Shown here: positions 1 to 7,924 of the stretch, one piece after another
How the letters are laid out: every line of letters begins with the position of its first letter
How positions within the stretch are numbered: position 1 is the stretch's first letter
Source: Leucobacter chromiisoli
GTDB lineage: Bacteria > Actinomycetota > Actinomycetes > Actinomycetales > Microbacteriaceae
DNA length: 64,000 nt
Assembly: GCF_016522505.1 (NCBI RefSeq)
Contig: NZ_JAEHOH010000005.1
Location: forward strand, 62,001-126,000
Reading direction: 5' to 3'
Position numbers and translations under genes: made by a program
The notes under the pieces: model-generated
Seen by the model: only the letters and a program-made list of their open reading frames with translations
The model's database searches: none
Told to the model about the DNA's origin: nothing

Positions 1-678
1 CACCGTCGCCGCGAGCGAGTGGGGGAGCTCGTCGCGCACGCCCTCGAGCGCGGCCTCCCGGATGAGCTCGGCGATGCGGTCGTCCTCGCCCTCGTCGGTG
101 GTCTGCTCGGCCTCGTACAGCGGCGGCGACTCGGGCATGAGATCCAGCAGCACGTCGGCGACGATGTCCAGCTGCTCCCCGGTCACCGACGAGATCGGCA
201 CGACCGCGTCCCACTCCCGCAGCGTTCCCAGCCTCGTCAGCTGGTCGATGATCTCGGGCCTCGACGCCTCGTCGACCTTGGTCAGGATCGCGACCTTCTT
301 CGCACGCGGAAAGTCGTCGAGGCGGTCGTTGATGAAGCGATCGCCCGGTCCGAGCTTCTCGTTCGCCGGCACGCAGAACCCGATCACGTCGACGTCGCCG
401 AGCGTCGCCTCGACGAGAGCGTTCAGGCGCTCGCCGAGCAGCGTGCGGGGCCGATGGATGCCGGGGGTGTCGACGATGATCAGCTGCCCGTCCGGGCGAT
501 GCAGGATCCCGCGGATCGCCCGTCTCGTGGTCTGGGGCTTCGGGCTCGTGATCGCGATCTTCTCGCCCACGAGCGCGTTCGTCAGCGTCGACTTGCCGAC
601 GTTCGGCCGCCCGACGAACGAGACGAAGCCCGCCCGGAATGCCGTCGCGTCGGTGCTCTCGGAGCGCTCCTCGTTCAT
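1..678 (-). CDS. era: GTPase Era (3' part outside window)
   Basis: Era is a TrmE-Era-EngA-type GTPase that binds the 3' end of 16S rRNA through a C-terminal KH domain and helps 30S maturation. The 226 residues in the window show the G domain: P-loop GRPNVGKST at residues 23-31, TTRR (G2) near 50, DTPG at 70-73 and TKVD at 133-136. The KH domain lies beyond the window edge. The ATG at 678 overlaps the stop of the upstream CBS-protein gene in an ATGA, so the two are translationally coupled. It is the last visible gene of the phoH-ybeY-CBS-era chain, a conserved actinobacterial order. The assignment is secure; the gene is partial only because of the window. Confidence 0.97.
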   Translation of the reverse strand, partial: MNEERSESTDATAFRAGFVSFVGRPNVGKSTLTNALVGEKIAITSPKPQTTRRAIRGILHRPDGQLIIVDTPGIHRPRTLLGERLNALVEATLGDVDVIGFCVPANEKLGPGDRFINDRLDDFPRAKKVAILTKVDEASRPEIIDQLTRLGTLREWDAVVPISSVTGEQLDIVADVLLDLMPESPPLYEAEQTTDEGEDDRIAELIREAALEGVRDELPHSLAATV

Positions 679-2042
679 GCCCTGTCCTCTCGTGCGCCGC
701 TCCCGCGGGGGCGGGGGATCTCGCCGGCCGTCTCCTCGCGTGCGAAGCGGTCGTCGCCGGGCGCCGCGCGCTCCCCGCCGACCCAGCGCGCTCGCACGCT
801 GATCAGCCGCTGCCTGCGGCGCTCCGTCGCGACGGCCGTGAGCTCGATGCCCTCGATGCGGACGCTGTCGCCCTGCTCGGCGAGCCGGCCGAGGTGCTTC
901 GCGACCAGTCCGCCGACGCTGTCGACCTCGTCATCCTCGAGCTCGATGTCGAAGATCTCGCCGAGACGGTCGACCGGCAGGCGGGCGCTCACGAGGAACG
1001 AGCCGTCGGCCTCGGGGATCGCCTCGGGCGCCTCGCGGTCGTGCTCGTCGCTGATGTCGCCGAGCAGCTCCTCGATGAGATCCTCGAGGGTCACGAGCCC
1101 GGAGATGCCTCCGTACTCGTCGACCACGAGGGCCAGGTGGTTCGCCTCGCGCTGCATCTGCCGCAGCAGGTCGTCGGCGCTCTGCACCTCCGGGACGAAG
1201 ATCGCCGGTTTCATGATGCGCGTGACCGGTGCGTGCTCCGCCTCCTCCGGGCGGCGCAGCACGAAGCCGCTCGCGTCCCGCAGGTAGGCGACGCCCGCCA
1301 CGTCGTCGGCCTCGCCCGTGACCACCGGCACCCGGGAGTGGCGGGAGGCGAGCAGCTGCTCCAGCGCGTCCCGGACGCTCAGCTCGGCGTCGACGGTGAT
1401 CATGTCGATCCGGGGCACCATGACCTCTCGGACGAGGGTGTCCCCGAACTCCACCAGCGAGTGGATGTAGTCGCGGTCGTCGTCCTCGAGCAGGGCCTGC
1501 TCGGCGGCCTGATCCACCATCGAGAGCAGCTGCTGCTCGTCTCGGATGCGAGCGCTGCCGGGGCCGCGGCCCGGAGTCACGCGATCGCCGAATCGGATGA
1601 GCCCCGTCGCGAGCGGCCCGAGGATCACCCGGATCGCGTGCACCGCCGGCGCCGAGAAGCGGATCACGGCGTCGGGGCGGTGGGTGCCGACGGTGCGGGG
1701 GCTCGACCCGACGAGCACGAATCCGAGGCCCGTCATCACGAGCGTCGCGAACACCAGCTCGATCCACAGCTGGTCGAAGGTGTAGGCGACGACGAGGGTG
1801 ATCAGCACGGCCGCGAACGTCTCGGCGAACACGCGGGCGAAGCTCAGCGCGTTGAGGTGCATCGTCTCGTCGTCCGCGATCGCCCGGATCGCGCTGCTCC
1901 GCTTGGGCGACTCCTCGGCCAGGTCGAGCAGGTCGGCGCGGGAGCGCACCCCGAGCGCGGCGTCGCTCGCGGCGAGCAGGCCGCCGACGCCGAGCAGCAC
2001 GGCCGCGGCGATCAGCAGCAGCGCGACGAGCCCGCCGCTCAC
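675..2042 (-). CDS. Hemolysin-family CNNM/CBS-domain membrane protein
   Basis: A 455-residue protein of the CNNM/CorC (formerly hemolysin C or TlyC-like) family. The first roughly 150 residues hold an Ala/Leu/Val-rich N-terminal membrane segment and further hydrophobic stretches of the CNNM (DUF21) domain. Two CBS motifs follow (about 200-330, including VMVPRIDMITVD and a second copy around IMKPAIFVPEV), then a C-terminal transporter-associated (CorC_HlyC) domain. Relatives are linked to Mg2+ or divalent-cation export; the substrate here is inferred only from the family. The GTG start at 2042 overlaps the ybeY stop (GTGA), and the stop overlaps the era start (ATGA). The gene is therefore the third member of a tightly coupled operon. 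Confidence 0.93.
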   Translation of the reverse strand: MSGGLVALLLIAAAVLLGVGGLLAASDAALGVRSRADLLDLAEESPKRSSAIRAIADDETMHLNALSFARVFAETFAAVLITLVVAYTFDQLWIELVFATLVMTGLGFVLVGSSPRTVGTHRPDAVIRFSAPAVHAIRVILGPLATGLIRFGDRVTPGRGPGSARIRDEQQLLSMVDQAAEQALLEDDDRDYIHSLVEFGDTLVREVMVPRIDMITVDAELSVRDALEQLLASRHSRVPVVTGEADDVAGVAYLRDASGFVLRRPEEAEHAPVTRIMKPAIFVPEVQSADDLLRQMQREANHLALVVDEYGGISGLVTLEDLIEELLGDISDEHDREAPEAIPEADGSFLVSARLPVDRLGEIFDIELEDDEVDSVGGLVAKHLGRLAEQGDSVRIEGIELTAVATERRRQRLISVRARWVGGERAAPGDDRFAREETAGEIPRPRGSGAREDRA

Positions 2043-2500
2043 CTCGACCTCTCGCGCATCGCGAAGCCGAGCAGCAGATCGCGCTGCAGGCCGAACATCT
2101 CGGCTTCCTCATCGGGGGTCGCGTGGTCGAAGCCGAGCAGGTGCAGGATGCCGTGGGTGAGCAGCACGCCGATCTCCTGCGCCATGTCGTGCCCCGCCGC
2201 CTCGGCCTGCACCTGGGCGACCTGCGGGCAGATGACGATGTCGCCGAGCAGGCCGGCGGGGGTCAGCGCGTCGGGCCGGCCGGGCTGCAGCTCGTCCATC
2301 GGGAAGCTCAGCACATCGGTGGGGCCGGGGATGTCCATCCACTGGACGTGCAGCTGCTCGATCGCCGCCTCGTCCACGAGCATCACCCCCAGCTCGGTGT
2401 CGGGGTGCACGTGCATCGACTCGAGCACGAACGCGGTGAGGCGCTGCAGGGAGGCCTCGTCGACCTCGACGCCCGACTCGTTGTTGATCTCGACGCTCAC
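2039..2500 (-). CDS. ybeY: Endoribonuclease YbeY (rRNA maturation factor)
   Basis: YbeY is a zinc-dependent single-strand endoribonuclease needed for 16S rRNA 3' end maturation and ribosome quality control. The 153-residue product has the family's usual length and carries the metal-binding motif HGILHLLGFDH at residues 116-126, where three histidines hold Zn2+. The GTG start at 2500 overlaps the phoH stop (GTGA), and its own stop overlaps the next start. The phoH-ybeY-CBS-era order is the classical one, so the product probably acts together with Era on 16S rRNA. Confidence 0.96.
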   Translation of the reverse strand: MSVEINNESGVEVDEASLQRLTAFVLESMHVHPDTELGVMLVDEAAIEQLHVQWMDIPGPTDVLSFPMDELQPGRPDALTPAGLLGDIVICPQVAQVQAEAAGHDMAQEIGVLLTHGILHLLGFDHATPDEEAEMFGLQRDLLLGFAMRERSR

Positions 2501-3573
2501 CGGGCGTCCCCCTTCTCGGAAGTTCCGCGGCCGCGGGCGGACCGCTCTCGGGCGGCGCGATCCCGAGCGCCCGGATCCCGAGCGCCGTCCTCGTCCGACC
2601 GCTGCTCCTCGTGGGCGGCGTAGGCGTCCACGATCCTGCCGACCAGGCTGTGCCGCACGATGTCGTCGGCGGAGAGTTCGCTGAAGTGCACGTCCTCCAC
2701 GTCGTGCAGGATCCTGGACACCTGCCGCAGTCCGCTGGCCCGGAGCGGCAGGTCGACCTGCGTGATGTCGCCGGTCACCACCATCTTGGAGCCGTATCCG
2801 AGCCTCGTCAGGAACATCTTCATCTGCTCGGGCGTCGTGTTCTGCGCCTCGTCGAGGATCACGAAGGCCTCGTTGAGCGTGCGTCCGCGCATGTAGGCGA
2901 GCGGCGCGACCTCGATGGTGCCGTTCGCGAGCAGCTTCGGCACCACGTCGGCGTCCATCATCGCCCCCACCGCGTCGAAGAGGGGCCGCAGGTACGGATC
3001 GATCTTGTCCTCGAGGGTGCCGGGCAGGTACCCGAGCCGCTCCCCCGCCTCGACCGCGGGCCGGGTGAGGATGATCTTCGACACCTCCCGCCTCTGGAGC
3101 GCCTGCACGGCCTTCGCCATCGCGAGGTAGGTCTTGCCGGTGCCCGCTGGGCCGATGCCGAACACCACGGTGTTCTCGTCGATCGCGTTCACGTACTCGC
3201 GCTGCCCCTGCGTCTGCGGACGCACGGCGTTGCCGCGCACCGTCAGGATCGGCTCCGAGAGCGTGCGCGCCGCGTTCGGTCCCTGGCCCGCCTGCACCAT
3301 CCGGGTCACCTCCTTCACGTCGTGCCGCGAGACGGCGCCGCTGCGACGCGCCACCTCGAGCACCTCGCCCACCACCTGCTCCGCGTGCCGCACCTCGTCG
3401 GCCGGCCCGCTCAGGGAGAGGACGTGGTCGCGCACGTGGAACTCGATGCTCGGGTGCTGCGCCTCGAGGTCGGCGATCAGCTGGTCGCGGTGGCCCAGGA
3501 AGGATGCGAGGTCGACCCCCGTCAGCAGCACCGTGCGGTGCAGCTCAGGGGTGGGAGTCGGTTCAGGATCCAA
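2497..3573 (-). CDS. phoH: PhoH-family ATPase
   Basis: A 358-residue PhoH-like (PhoL type) P-loop ATPase. An N-terminal KH-like region (about 30-90) precedes the NTPase domain, with Walker A GPAGTGKT at 141-148 and a Walker B-like FVILDEAQN near 240. PhoH proteins are predicted RNA-associated ATPases or helicases; next to ybeY and era a role in RNA metabolism is likely but inferred. The start is TTG at 3573, preceded by GAGGAG about nine bases upstream. The first bases overlap the end of the upstream HIT gene by 11 bp, which supports coupling. The acidic, charged C-terminal tail (about 330-358) is low complexity. Confidence 0.94.
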   Translation of the reverse strand: MDPEPTPTPELHRTVLLTGVDLASFLGHRDQLIADLEAQHPSIEFHVRDHVLSLSGPADEVRHAEQVVGEVLEVARRSGAVSRHDVKEVTRMVQAGQGPNAARTLSEPILTVRGNAVRPQTQGQREYVNAIDENTVVFGIGPAGTGKTYLAMAKAVQALQRREVSKIILTRPAVEAGERLGYLPGTLEDKIDPYLRPLFDAVGAMMDADVVPKLLANGTIEVAPLAYMRGRTLNEAFVILDEAQNTTPEQMKMFLTRLGYGSKMVVTGDITQVDLPLRASGLRQVSRILHDVEDVHFSELSADDIVRHSLVGRIVDAYAAHEEQRSDEDGARDPGARDRAARERSARGRGTSEKGDAR

Positions 3574-3913
3574 CGAGTCTGCTCTCCTCGAATTCGCCGG
3601 CGAGCACGTGGGCGTGGACGTGGAACACGGTCTGCCCGGCGCTCGCGCCGTTGTTGAAGATCATCCGGAACTCGCCGTTCGCGTGCTCCTCGGCGAGCCG
3701 CTTCGCGACGGCCACCATCTCGGCGAGCGTCTCCGGAGAGCCCGCGGCGAGCTCGGTCACATCGGCGTACTCCGTGGTCTTCGGAATGACGATGATGTGC
3801 ACCGGAGCCTGGGGGCTGATGTCGGGGAAGGCGAGGACCCGGTCGGTCTCCGCGAGGATCCTCGTCGGGATCTCGCCCGACACGATCTTGCCGAACACGG
3901 TTTCTGCTGCCAT
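3563..3913 (-). CDS. HIT-family nucleotide hydrolase (HinT-like)
   Basis: A 116-residue histidine-triad protein. The catalytic motif HVHAHVLAG begins at residue 98, and FNNGASAGQTVFH just before it is typical of HinT/PKCI purine nucleoside phosphoramidases. A GTG two codons upstream (3919) is also open, but the ATG at 3913 is chosen because it lies exactly six bases after a TAGACT -10 box, the leaderless layout seen elsewhere in this window. Its 3' end overlaps phoH by 11 bp. It probably heads an internal transcription unit of phoH-ybeY-CBS-era. Substrate is not determinable from sequence. Confidence 0.93.
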   Translation of the reverse strand: MAAETVFGKIVSGEIPTRILAETDRVLAFPDISPQAPVHIIVIPKTTEYADVTELAAGSPETLAEMVAVAKRLAEEHANGEFRMIFNNGASAGQTVFHVHAHVLAGEFEESRLVGS

Positions 3914-3919
3914 GCGCAC

Positions 3920-3925
3920 AGTCTA
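3920..3925 (-). promoter_or_regulatory. -10 box of a leaderless promoter for the HIT gene
   Basis: TAGACT on the minus strand, six bases before ATG 3913, with no Shine-Dalgarno sequence between. This spacing would place the transcription start at or next to the initiation codon. Confidence 0.6.
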
Positions 3926-3961
3926 CCGGCTCGCATCCGCGGGGCGCGCTGCGGGCCGGGG

Positions 3962-4747
3962 TCAGAACAGGGTCGGCTGCGCGGACGGCGCTCGCCGCGC
4001 CCCTCCGCCTCCGACCCGCGGCCGCATCGCCCGGGCGAGACCGGCGGAGGCGAGCACGACCTCGGCGACGAGGTCCGCGTCTCCGGGCCGGGCCGGATCC
4101 AGCCAGTCGTCATGGAACTCGCGGGGCAGCACCAGCGGCATGCGCGGGTGCGCGCTGCGCGCCTCGCCCACCGCATCACGGGTGACCATCGAGTAGCTGA
4201 GCAGCTCGGAGCCGTCGGGCTGCGGCGAGACGGCGGTGATGGCCGCGATCCCGAACGGCGCACCGCCCGGCAGCTCGAACGTACGGCCCTTCTCGACGTA
4301 CCAGGTGGCGGGCAGGATCGCGCGTCGCTGGAACGCCTGTCGCCAGCTGCGCAGCAGCTGGTCGTCGCGGGAGTTGAAGGCGGAGTAGGCGGCCGGCTCC
4401 CCACCGACGTGCAGCCACCACCAGCCGAGCACGAGCTCGCGCGGCACGCGGTGGGTGCCGGTCGCGGGCGGCGCGGCAGGCGCAGGAGACGCGTACTCCG
4501 CTCGCGGCACGATCACCGGGTTGAGGTTGCGGGCCTTGCGCCCCGTGATGCGCGCGACGCCGTCGTGCTCGGCGACCCAGGCTCCGAGCATGCGCTCGAC
4601 GCTCAGGGCGTCGCGCGGGGAGACTCCGAACTCCTCGGCCGGCCGGAACCGCACCCGCGACGGGCGCGCGGCCGACCCCGTCCCACCGCCATCGATCGCT
4701 GGATCCGCCGCGTCATCCCGCACCTCGATGCCGTACACCGCGCACAT
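3962..4747 (-). CDS. SRAP/HMCES-family abasic-site DNA-protein crosslinking peptidase (divergent)
   Basis: A 261-residue SOS-response-associated peptidase (YedK/HMCES family). Family members capture abasic sites in single-stranded DNA by a thiazolidine link to Cys2. The expected residues are visible: Cys2 in MCAVYG after Met removal, an Asn in SAFNSRDD (usually NARSE), a Glu in ATWYVEKG and a His in SAHPRMPLVL. The NARSE block is changed to NSRDD, so this is a divergent member. The gene sits between rsmE and the HIT gene, an insertion relative to the common dnaJ-rsmE-hit order, 33 bp after the rsmE stop and in the same direction. No LexA box was recognised. Confidence 0.85.
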   Translation of the reverse strand: MCAVYGIEVRDDAADPAIDGGGTGSAARPSRVRFRPAEEFGVSPRDALSVERMLGAWVAEHDGVARITGRKARNLNPVIVPRAEYASPAPAAPPATGTHRVPRELVLGWWWLHVGGEPAAYSAFNSRDDQLLRSWRQAFQRRAILPATWYVEKGRTFELPGGAPFGIAAITAVSPQPDGSELLSYSMVTRDAVGEARSAHPRMPLVLPREFHDDWLDPARPGDADLVAEVVLASAGLARAMRPRVGGGGARRAPSAQPTLF

Positions 4748-4780
4748 GACCTCGCGCCCCGTCTCTCTGGAGTGCTCGGG

Positions 4781-5599
4781 CTACCAGCGGCCGAGCGCCA
4801 CGTTGAGCACCGCGAGCGCCGCGGGGCCCGCCGAGGAGGTGCGCAGCACGGTGCCGCCCAGCAGCAGCACCTGGGCCCCCGCCTCCTGCAGCGCGTCGAC
4901 CTCACGGTCGCTGAGGCCGCCCTCTGGACCGACGACGAGGTAGACGTCGGGCGCCGCGCCGTCGTCCGCACTCCGGCCTGCCCCATCCGCGCCATCACCC
5001 GCACTGCCTGGCTCGAGGCGGAGTCGCGCCCAGTCGCTCAGCGGCCCGGTGCCGCGGGGGTGGAGCACCACGACGCGGACGTCTCCGCTCGCCGCGAGAC
5101 CGCGCAGGCCGTCGAGGGTGACGGGATCCCGCACCTCGGGGATCCGCGCGCGCAGGGACTGCTTGGCCGCCTCGCGCGCGATGCGCCGCCACTTCGCGAC
5201 CCCCTTCGCCTCCTTCTCGGAGCCGCCCGGCCCGTCCCAGCGCGACACCGAGCGCTCGGCCTGCCACGGCTGGATCGCGTCGACCCCGAACTCGGTCGCC
5301 TGCTCCACGGCCCGTTCGTCGCGGTCGCCCTTCGCGAGCGCCTGCACGAGCACGAGGCGCGGCGACGGCTCGGGCTCCGACAGCACCTCCTCGACGCGCA
5401 CGGTGAACCGGTCCCGCGCCGCCTCCTCCACGGTGCCGACGGCTCGCGTTCCCCGGCCATCGCCCACCATCGTGCGCTCGCCGACTCGGAGCCGGCTCAC
5501 CCTGACGGCGTGCCGGGCCTCCTCGCCCGCGACGGCGACGACCTCGCCGGGCACAAGGGAGCCCGGGGGCAGCTCCTCGGCGAAGTAGAGGTTCGCCAC
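4781..5599 (-). CDS. rsmE: 16S rRNA (uracil1498-N3)-methyltransferase RsmE
   Basis: RsmE methylates U1498 of 16S rRNA using SAM. The 272-residue product has an N-terminal PUA-like domain (about 1-75, with GEEARHAVRVSRLRVGE) and a C-terminal SPOUT knot ending in VVGPEGGLSDREVDALQEAG and the TSSAGPAALAVL tail that closes the knot. A GSAGDGADGAGRSADDG stretch before the knot is a low-complexity insertion. The start chosen is GTG at 5599, just five bases after the dnaJ stop at 5605, which implies coupling. The RsmE assignment is strong from the motif and the neighbouring dnaJ. Confidence 0.94.
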   Translation of the reverse strand: MANLYFAEELPPGSLVPGEVVAVAGEEARHAVRVSRLRVGERTMVGDGRGTRAVGTVEEAARDRFTVRVEEVLSEPEPSPRLVLVQALAKGDRDERAVEQATEFGVDAIQPWQAERSVSRWDGPGGSEKEAKGVAKWRRIAREAAKQSLRARIPEVRDPVTLDGLRGLAASGDVRVVVLHPRGTGPLSDWARLRLEPGSAGDGADGAGRSADDGAAPDVYLVVGPEGGLSDREVDALQEAGAQVLLLGGTVLRTSSAGPAALAVLNVALGRW

Positions 5600-5604
5600 G
5601 GCGA

Positions 5605-6711
5605 TCAGCCCTGACGGAAGAAGCGGTCGCGGATCTTGCCGAAGAAGCTCTGATGGAACTCGCCGAGCTCGGGGGCGCCGTCCTTGCGGAGCGCCGCGAG
5701 CTGCCGGACGAGGTCCTTCTCGCGGTTCGAGAGCTTCGTGGGGGTCTCCACCTGCACGGCGATCTTCAGGTCGCCGCGCGTCGTCGTCTGCAGCCCCTGG
5801 ATGCCGCGACCGCGCACCGTGATGATGTCGCCCGACTGCGTGCCGGCGGGCAGGTCGAGGCTCACCTCGCCGTCGAGCCCCTGGATGGTGGTCTGGGTGC
5901 CGAGGATGGCGTCGGTCATGCTCGCGTGGACGGTGCACAGCAGGTCGTTGCCGTCGCGGCTGAAGGTGTCGTGGTGGGTGAGCCGGAACTCGATGAAGAG
6001 GTCGCCGTTGGGCCCGCCCGCGGGGCCGACCTCGCCGCCGCCGCGCATCTGCATGCGCGTGCCGGTGTCGATGCCCGAGGGGATGTCGATCGGCAGCGTG
6101 CGCCGCTCGCGCACGCGCCCCTTGCCCCCGCACTCGACGCACGGGTGCTCGATGACGGTGCCGTAGCCCGAGCAGCTGCCGCAGGGGTGCATGGTCACGA
6201 CGTTGCCGAAGAGCGAGCGCACCTGGCGCTGCACCTGCCCCTGACCGCCGCAGACGTCGCAGGTGACGGGGGCGGTTCCAGGCTGGCAGCAGCTGCCCGA
6301 GCAGGTGCCGCAGAGCACGGCGGTGTTGATCGTGATGTCGCGCTGCGCGCCGAAGACGACCTCTTCCAGCGAGACGTCGACGCGGATCATCGCGTCGTCG
6401 CCGCGCTCGGAGCGGGAGCGGGGCCCGCGCTGACCGCCGCCGAAGCCGCCGCCGCCGCCGAAGAAGGTCTCGAAGATGTCGCCGAAGCCCGCGGCCCCGC
6501 CGAACTGATCCCCGCCCGAGTCGTAGCGCTGGCGCTGCTCCGGGTCGCTGAGCACGTCGTAGGCGTGGGTCACGTCCTTGAAGCGCTCGGCCGCCTCCTC
6601 GCTCGGATTCACGTCGGGGTGCAGCTCTCGCGCGAGTCGACGATAGGCCTTCTTGATCTCCTCGGGGGTCGCCTCGCGCGACACCCCGAGTGCCTGGTAG
6701 TGGTCTGCCAC
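5605..6711 (-). CDS. dnaJ: Chaperone DnaJ (type I, with zinc fingers)
   Basis: A 368-residue DnaJ co-chaperone that stimulates DnaK ATPase. The J domain has HPD at residues 31-33. A Gly/Phe-rich linker ([14 protein letters not shown]) is followed by four CxxC zinc-finger repeats ([32 protein letters not shown]) and C-terminal substrate-binding domains. The first repeat lacks the last glycine of CxxCxGxG and carries an extra cysteine pair. GTG at 6711 is used because it begins directly at the J domain ([10 protein letters not shown]). It follows hrcA by about 95 bp, so it is the hrcA-linked DnaJ2-type copy, under CIRCE control. Confidence 0.96.
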   Translation of the reverse strand: MADHYQALGVSREATPEEIKKAYRRLARELHPDVNPSEEAAERFKDVTHAYDVLSDPEQRQRYDSGGDQFGGAAGFGDIFETFFGGGGGFGGGQRGPRSRSERGDDAMIRVDVSLEEVVFGAQRDITINTAVLCGTCSGSCCQPGTAPVTCDVCGGQGQVQRQVRSLFGNVVTMHPCGSCSGYGTVIEHPCVECGGKGRVRERRTLPIDIPSGIDTGTRMQMRGGGEVGPAGGPNGDLFIEFRLTHHDTFSRDGNDLLCTVHASMTDAILGTQTTIQGLDGEVSLDLPAGTQSGDIITVRGRGIQGLQTTTRGDLKIAVQVETPTKLSNREKDLVRQLAALRKDGAPELGEFHQSFFGKIRDRFFRQG

Positions 6712-6766
6712 GGTCTGCAGCTCCTCAGTGATCGATGGTCGATGAAATGTGTGTCGGGACGGGCTC

Positions 6767-6790
6767 CGCCCGGGACCGCGGTCCCGGGCG
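6767..6790. repeat. Perfect 24-bp palindrome between hrcA and dnaJ
   Basis: Half-site CGCCCGGGACCG is followed directly by its reverse complement. It lies in the 95-bp hrcA-dnaJ spacer. On the transcript it would form a very stable hairpin without a T-tract, so it could be an attenuator or processing site rather than a full terminator. Confidence 0.6.
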
Positions 6791-6806
6791 CGGTCCGGGC
6801 GATGGG

Positions 6807-7844
6807 CTACCCCTCGCCCAGCGCCCCGTTGAGATACCGCGCGACCGCCCGCACCGCGGCGATGTTCCCCGCGTAGTCCATGCGCAGCGGCCCGAGCACG
6901 CCGAGGCGCGACACGGAGTCGCCCTCCGTCTCGTAGCTGGAGGCGATGATCGATGCGGCTCCGAGACCGTAGGGCTCGTTCTCCCGACCGATGGAGGCGG
7001 CGACGTCGCGCTCGCCCTGCACGAGCTCGCCGAACAGACGCAGCAGGGTGACCTGCTCCTCGATGGCTTCGAGCACCGCCGGCAGGCTGCCCGCGAACTC
7101 GCCGGGACGGCTCAGGTTCGCGGCGCCCGAGATGGCGATCCGCTCGCTGCGGTTCGCCCGCAGCTGACCGTTCAGCACGGCGAGCACGCTGCGCACCAGC
7201 TCGGTCTCGTCCGGCTGCGCCCAGTCCTCGACCGTGTCGCCGAGCCTCGCGATCTCCGTCACCGCGGTCTCGACGTCGTTGCCCACGACGGCGCCGGCGA
7301 TGCGCTCGCGGAGCCCGTGCACCCAGGCCTCCGTCACCTGCGCGGCCGGGAGCCGCGCGACCTGCTGCTCGACAACGCCGGTGCCGAGGATCAGCACGCA
7401 CAGCACCCGGTCCTCGCCCACGGCGACGAGCTCGACGTGGCGCACGACGGTGCGCCGCAGCGAGGGGTACTGCACGACGGCGACCTGGTTGGTGAGCTGC
7501 GCGAGCAGCCGCACCGTGCGGGCCATGACGTCGTCGAGATCCGCCGACTCGCCGAGGAAGCGCTCGATCGCGGCCCGCTGGGCGGCCGACAGCGGGCGGA
7601 TCCTCGCCAGGGTGTCCACGTAGAGCCGGTACCCCTTGTCGGTGGGCACCCGACCCGACGACGTGTGGGGAGCGACGATCAGATCCTCCTCCTCGAGGAG
7701 GGCCATGTCGTTGCGGATCGTCGCCGCCGAGACGCCGAAGTGGTGCCGATCGACGATCGCCTTCGAGCCGACGGGCTCGTTCGAGGCCACGAAGTCGCTG
7801 ACAATGGCGTGCAGAACCTCGAGACTACGCCCTGAGACCATCAT
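6807..7844 (-). CDS. hrcA: Heat-inducible transcription repressor HrcA
   Basis: HrcA represses class I heat-shock genes by binding CIRCE. The 345-residue product has an N-terminal winged helix (about 1-75, with [18 protein letters not shown] and [15 protein letters not shown]) and the usual HrcA dimerisation/GAF-like domain behind it. Two ATG codons are adjacent (7844 and 7841); the second is better spaced from the GGGAGGG ribosome-binding site. A CIRCE element and -10 box lie immediately upstream, so the gene is autoregulated together with dnaJ. Length and architecture are standard. Confidence 0.96.
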   Translation of the reverse strand: MMVSGRSLEVLHAIVSDFVASNEPVGSKAIVDRHHFGVSAATIRNDMALLEEEDLIVAPHTSSGRVPTDKGYRLYVDTLARIRPLSAAQRAAIERFLGESADLDDVMARTVRLLAQLTNQVAVVQYPSLRRTVVRHVELVAVGEDRVLCVLILGTGVVEQQVARLPAAQVTEAWVHGLRERIAGAVVGNDVETAVTEIARLGDTVEDWAQPDETELVRSVLAVLNGQLRANRSERIAISGAANLSRPGEFAGSLPAVLEAIEEQVTLLRLFGELVQGERDVAASIGRENEPYGLGAASIIASSYETEGDSVSRLGVLGPLRMDYAGNIAAVRAVARYLNGALGEG

Positions 7845-7854
7845 CCCTCCCTCA

Positions 7855-7881
7855 CTGGCACTCCTCGCACTTGAGTGCCAA
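7855..7881. promoter_or_regulatory. CIRCE operator (HrcA binding site)
   Basis: CTGGCACTC, nine bases, then GAGTGCCAA. This is the CIRCE layout (consensus TTAGCACTC-N9-GAGTGCTAA) with a perfect 8-bp inverted core at 7856-7863 and 7873-7880. It sits 11 bp before the hrcA start and overlaps the expected transcription start, ideal for HrcA repression. Confidence 0.93.
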
Positions 7882-7886
7882 GTCTA
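7881..7886 (-). promoter_or_regulatory. -10 box of the hrcA-dnaJ promoter
   Basis: TAGACT on the minus strand, abutting CIRCE. No convincing -35 box is seen in the GC-rich DNA upstream. Confidence 0.55.
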
Positions 7887-7924
7887 TCGCAGCCCGCCGA
7901 CATCTCGCCCGGAGCGGGCGCGCG

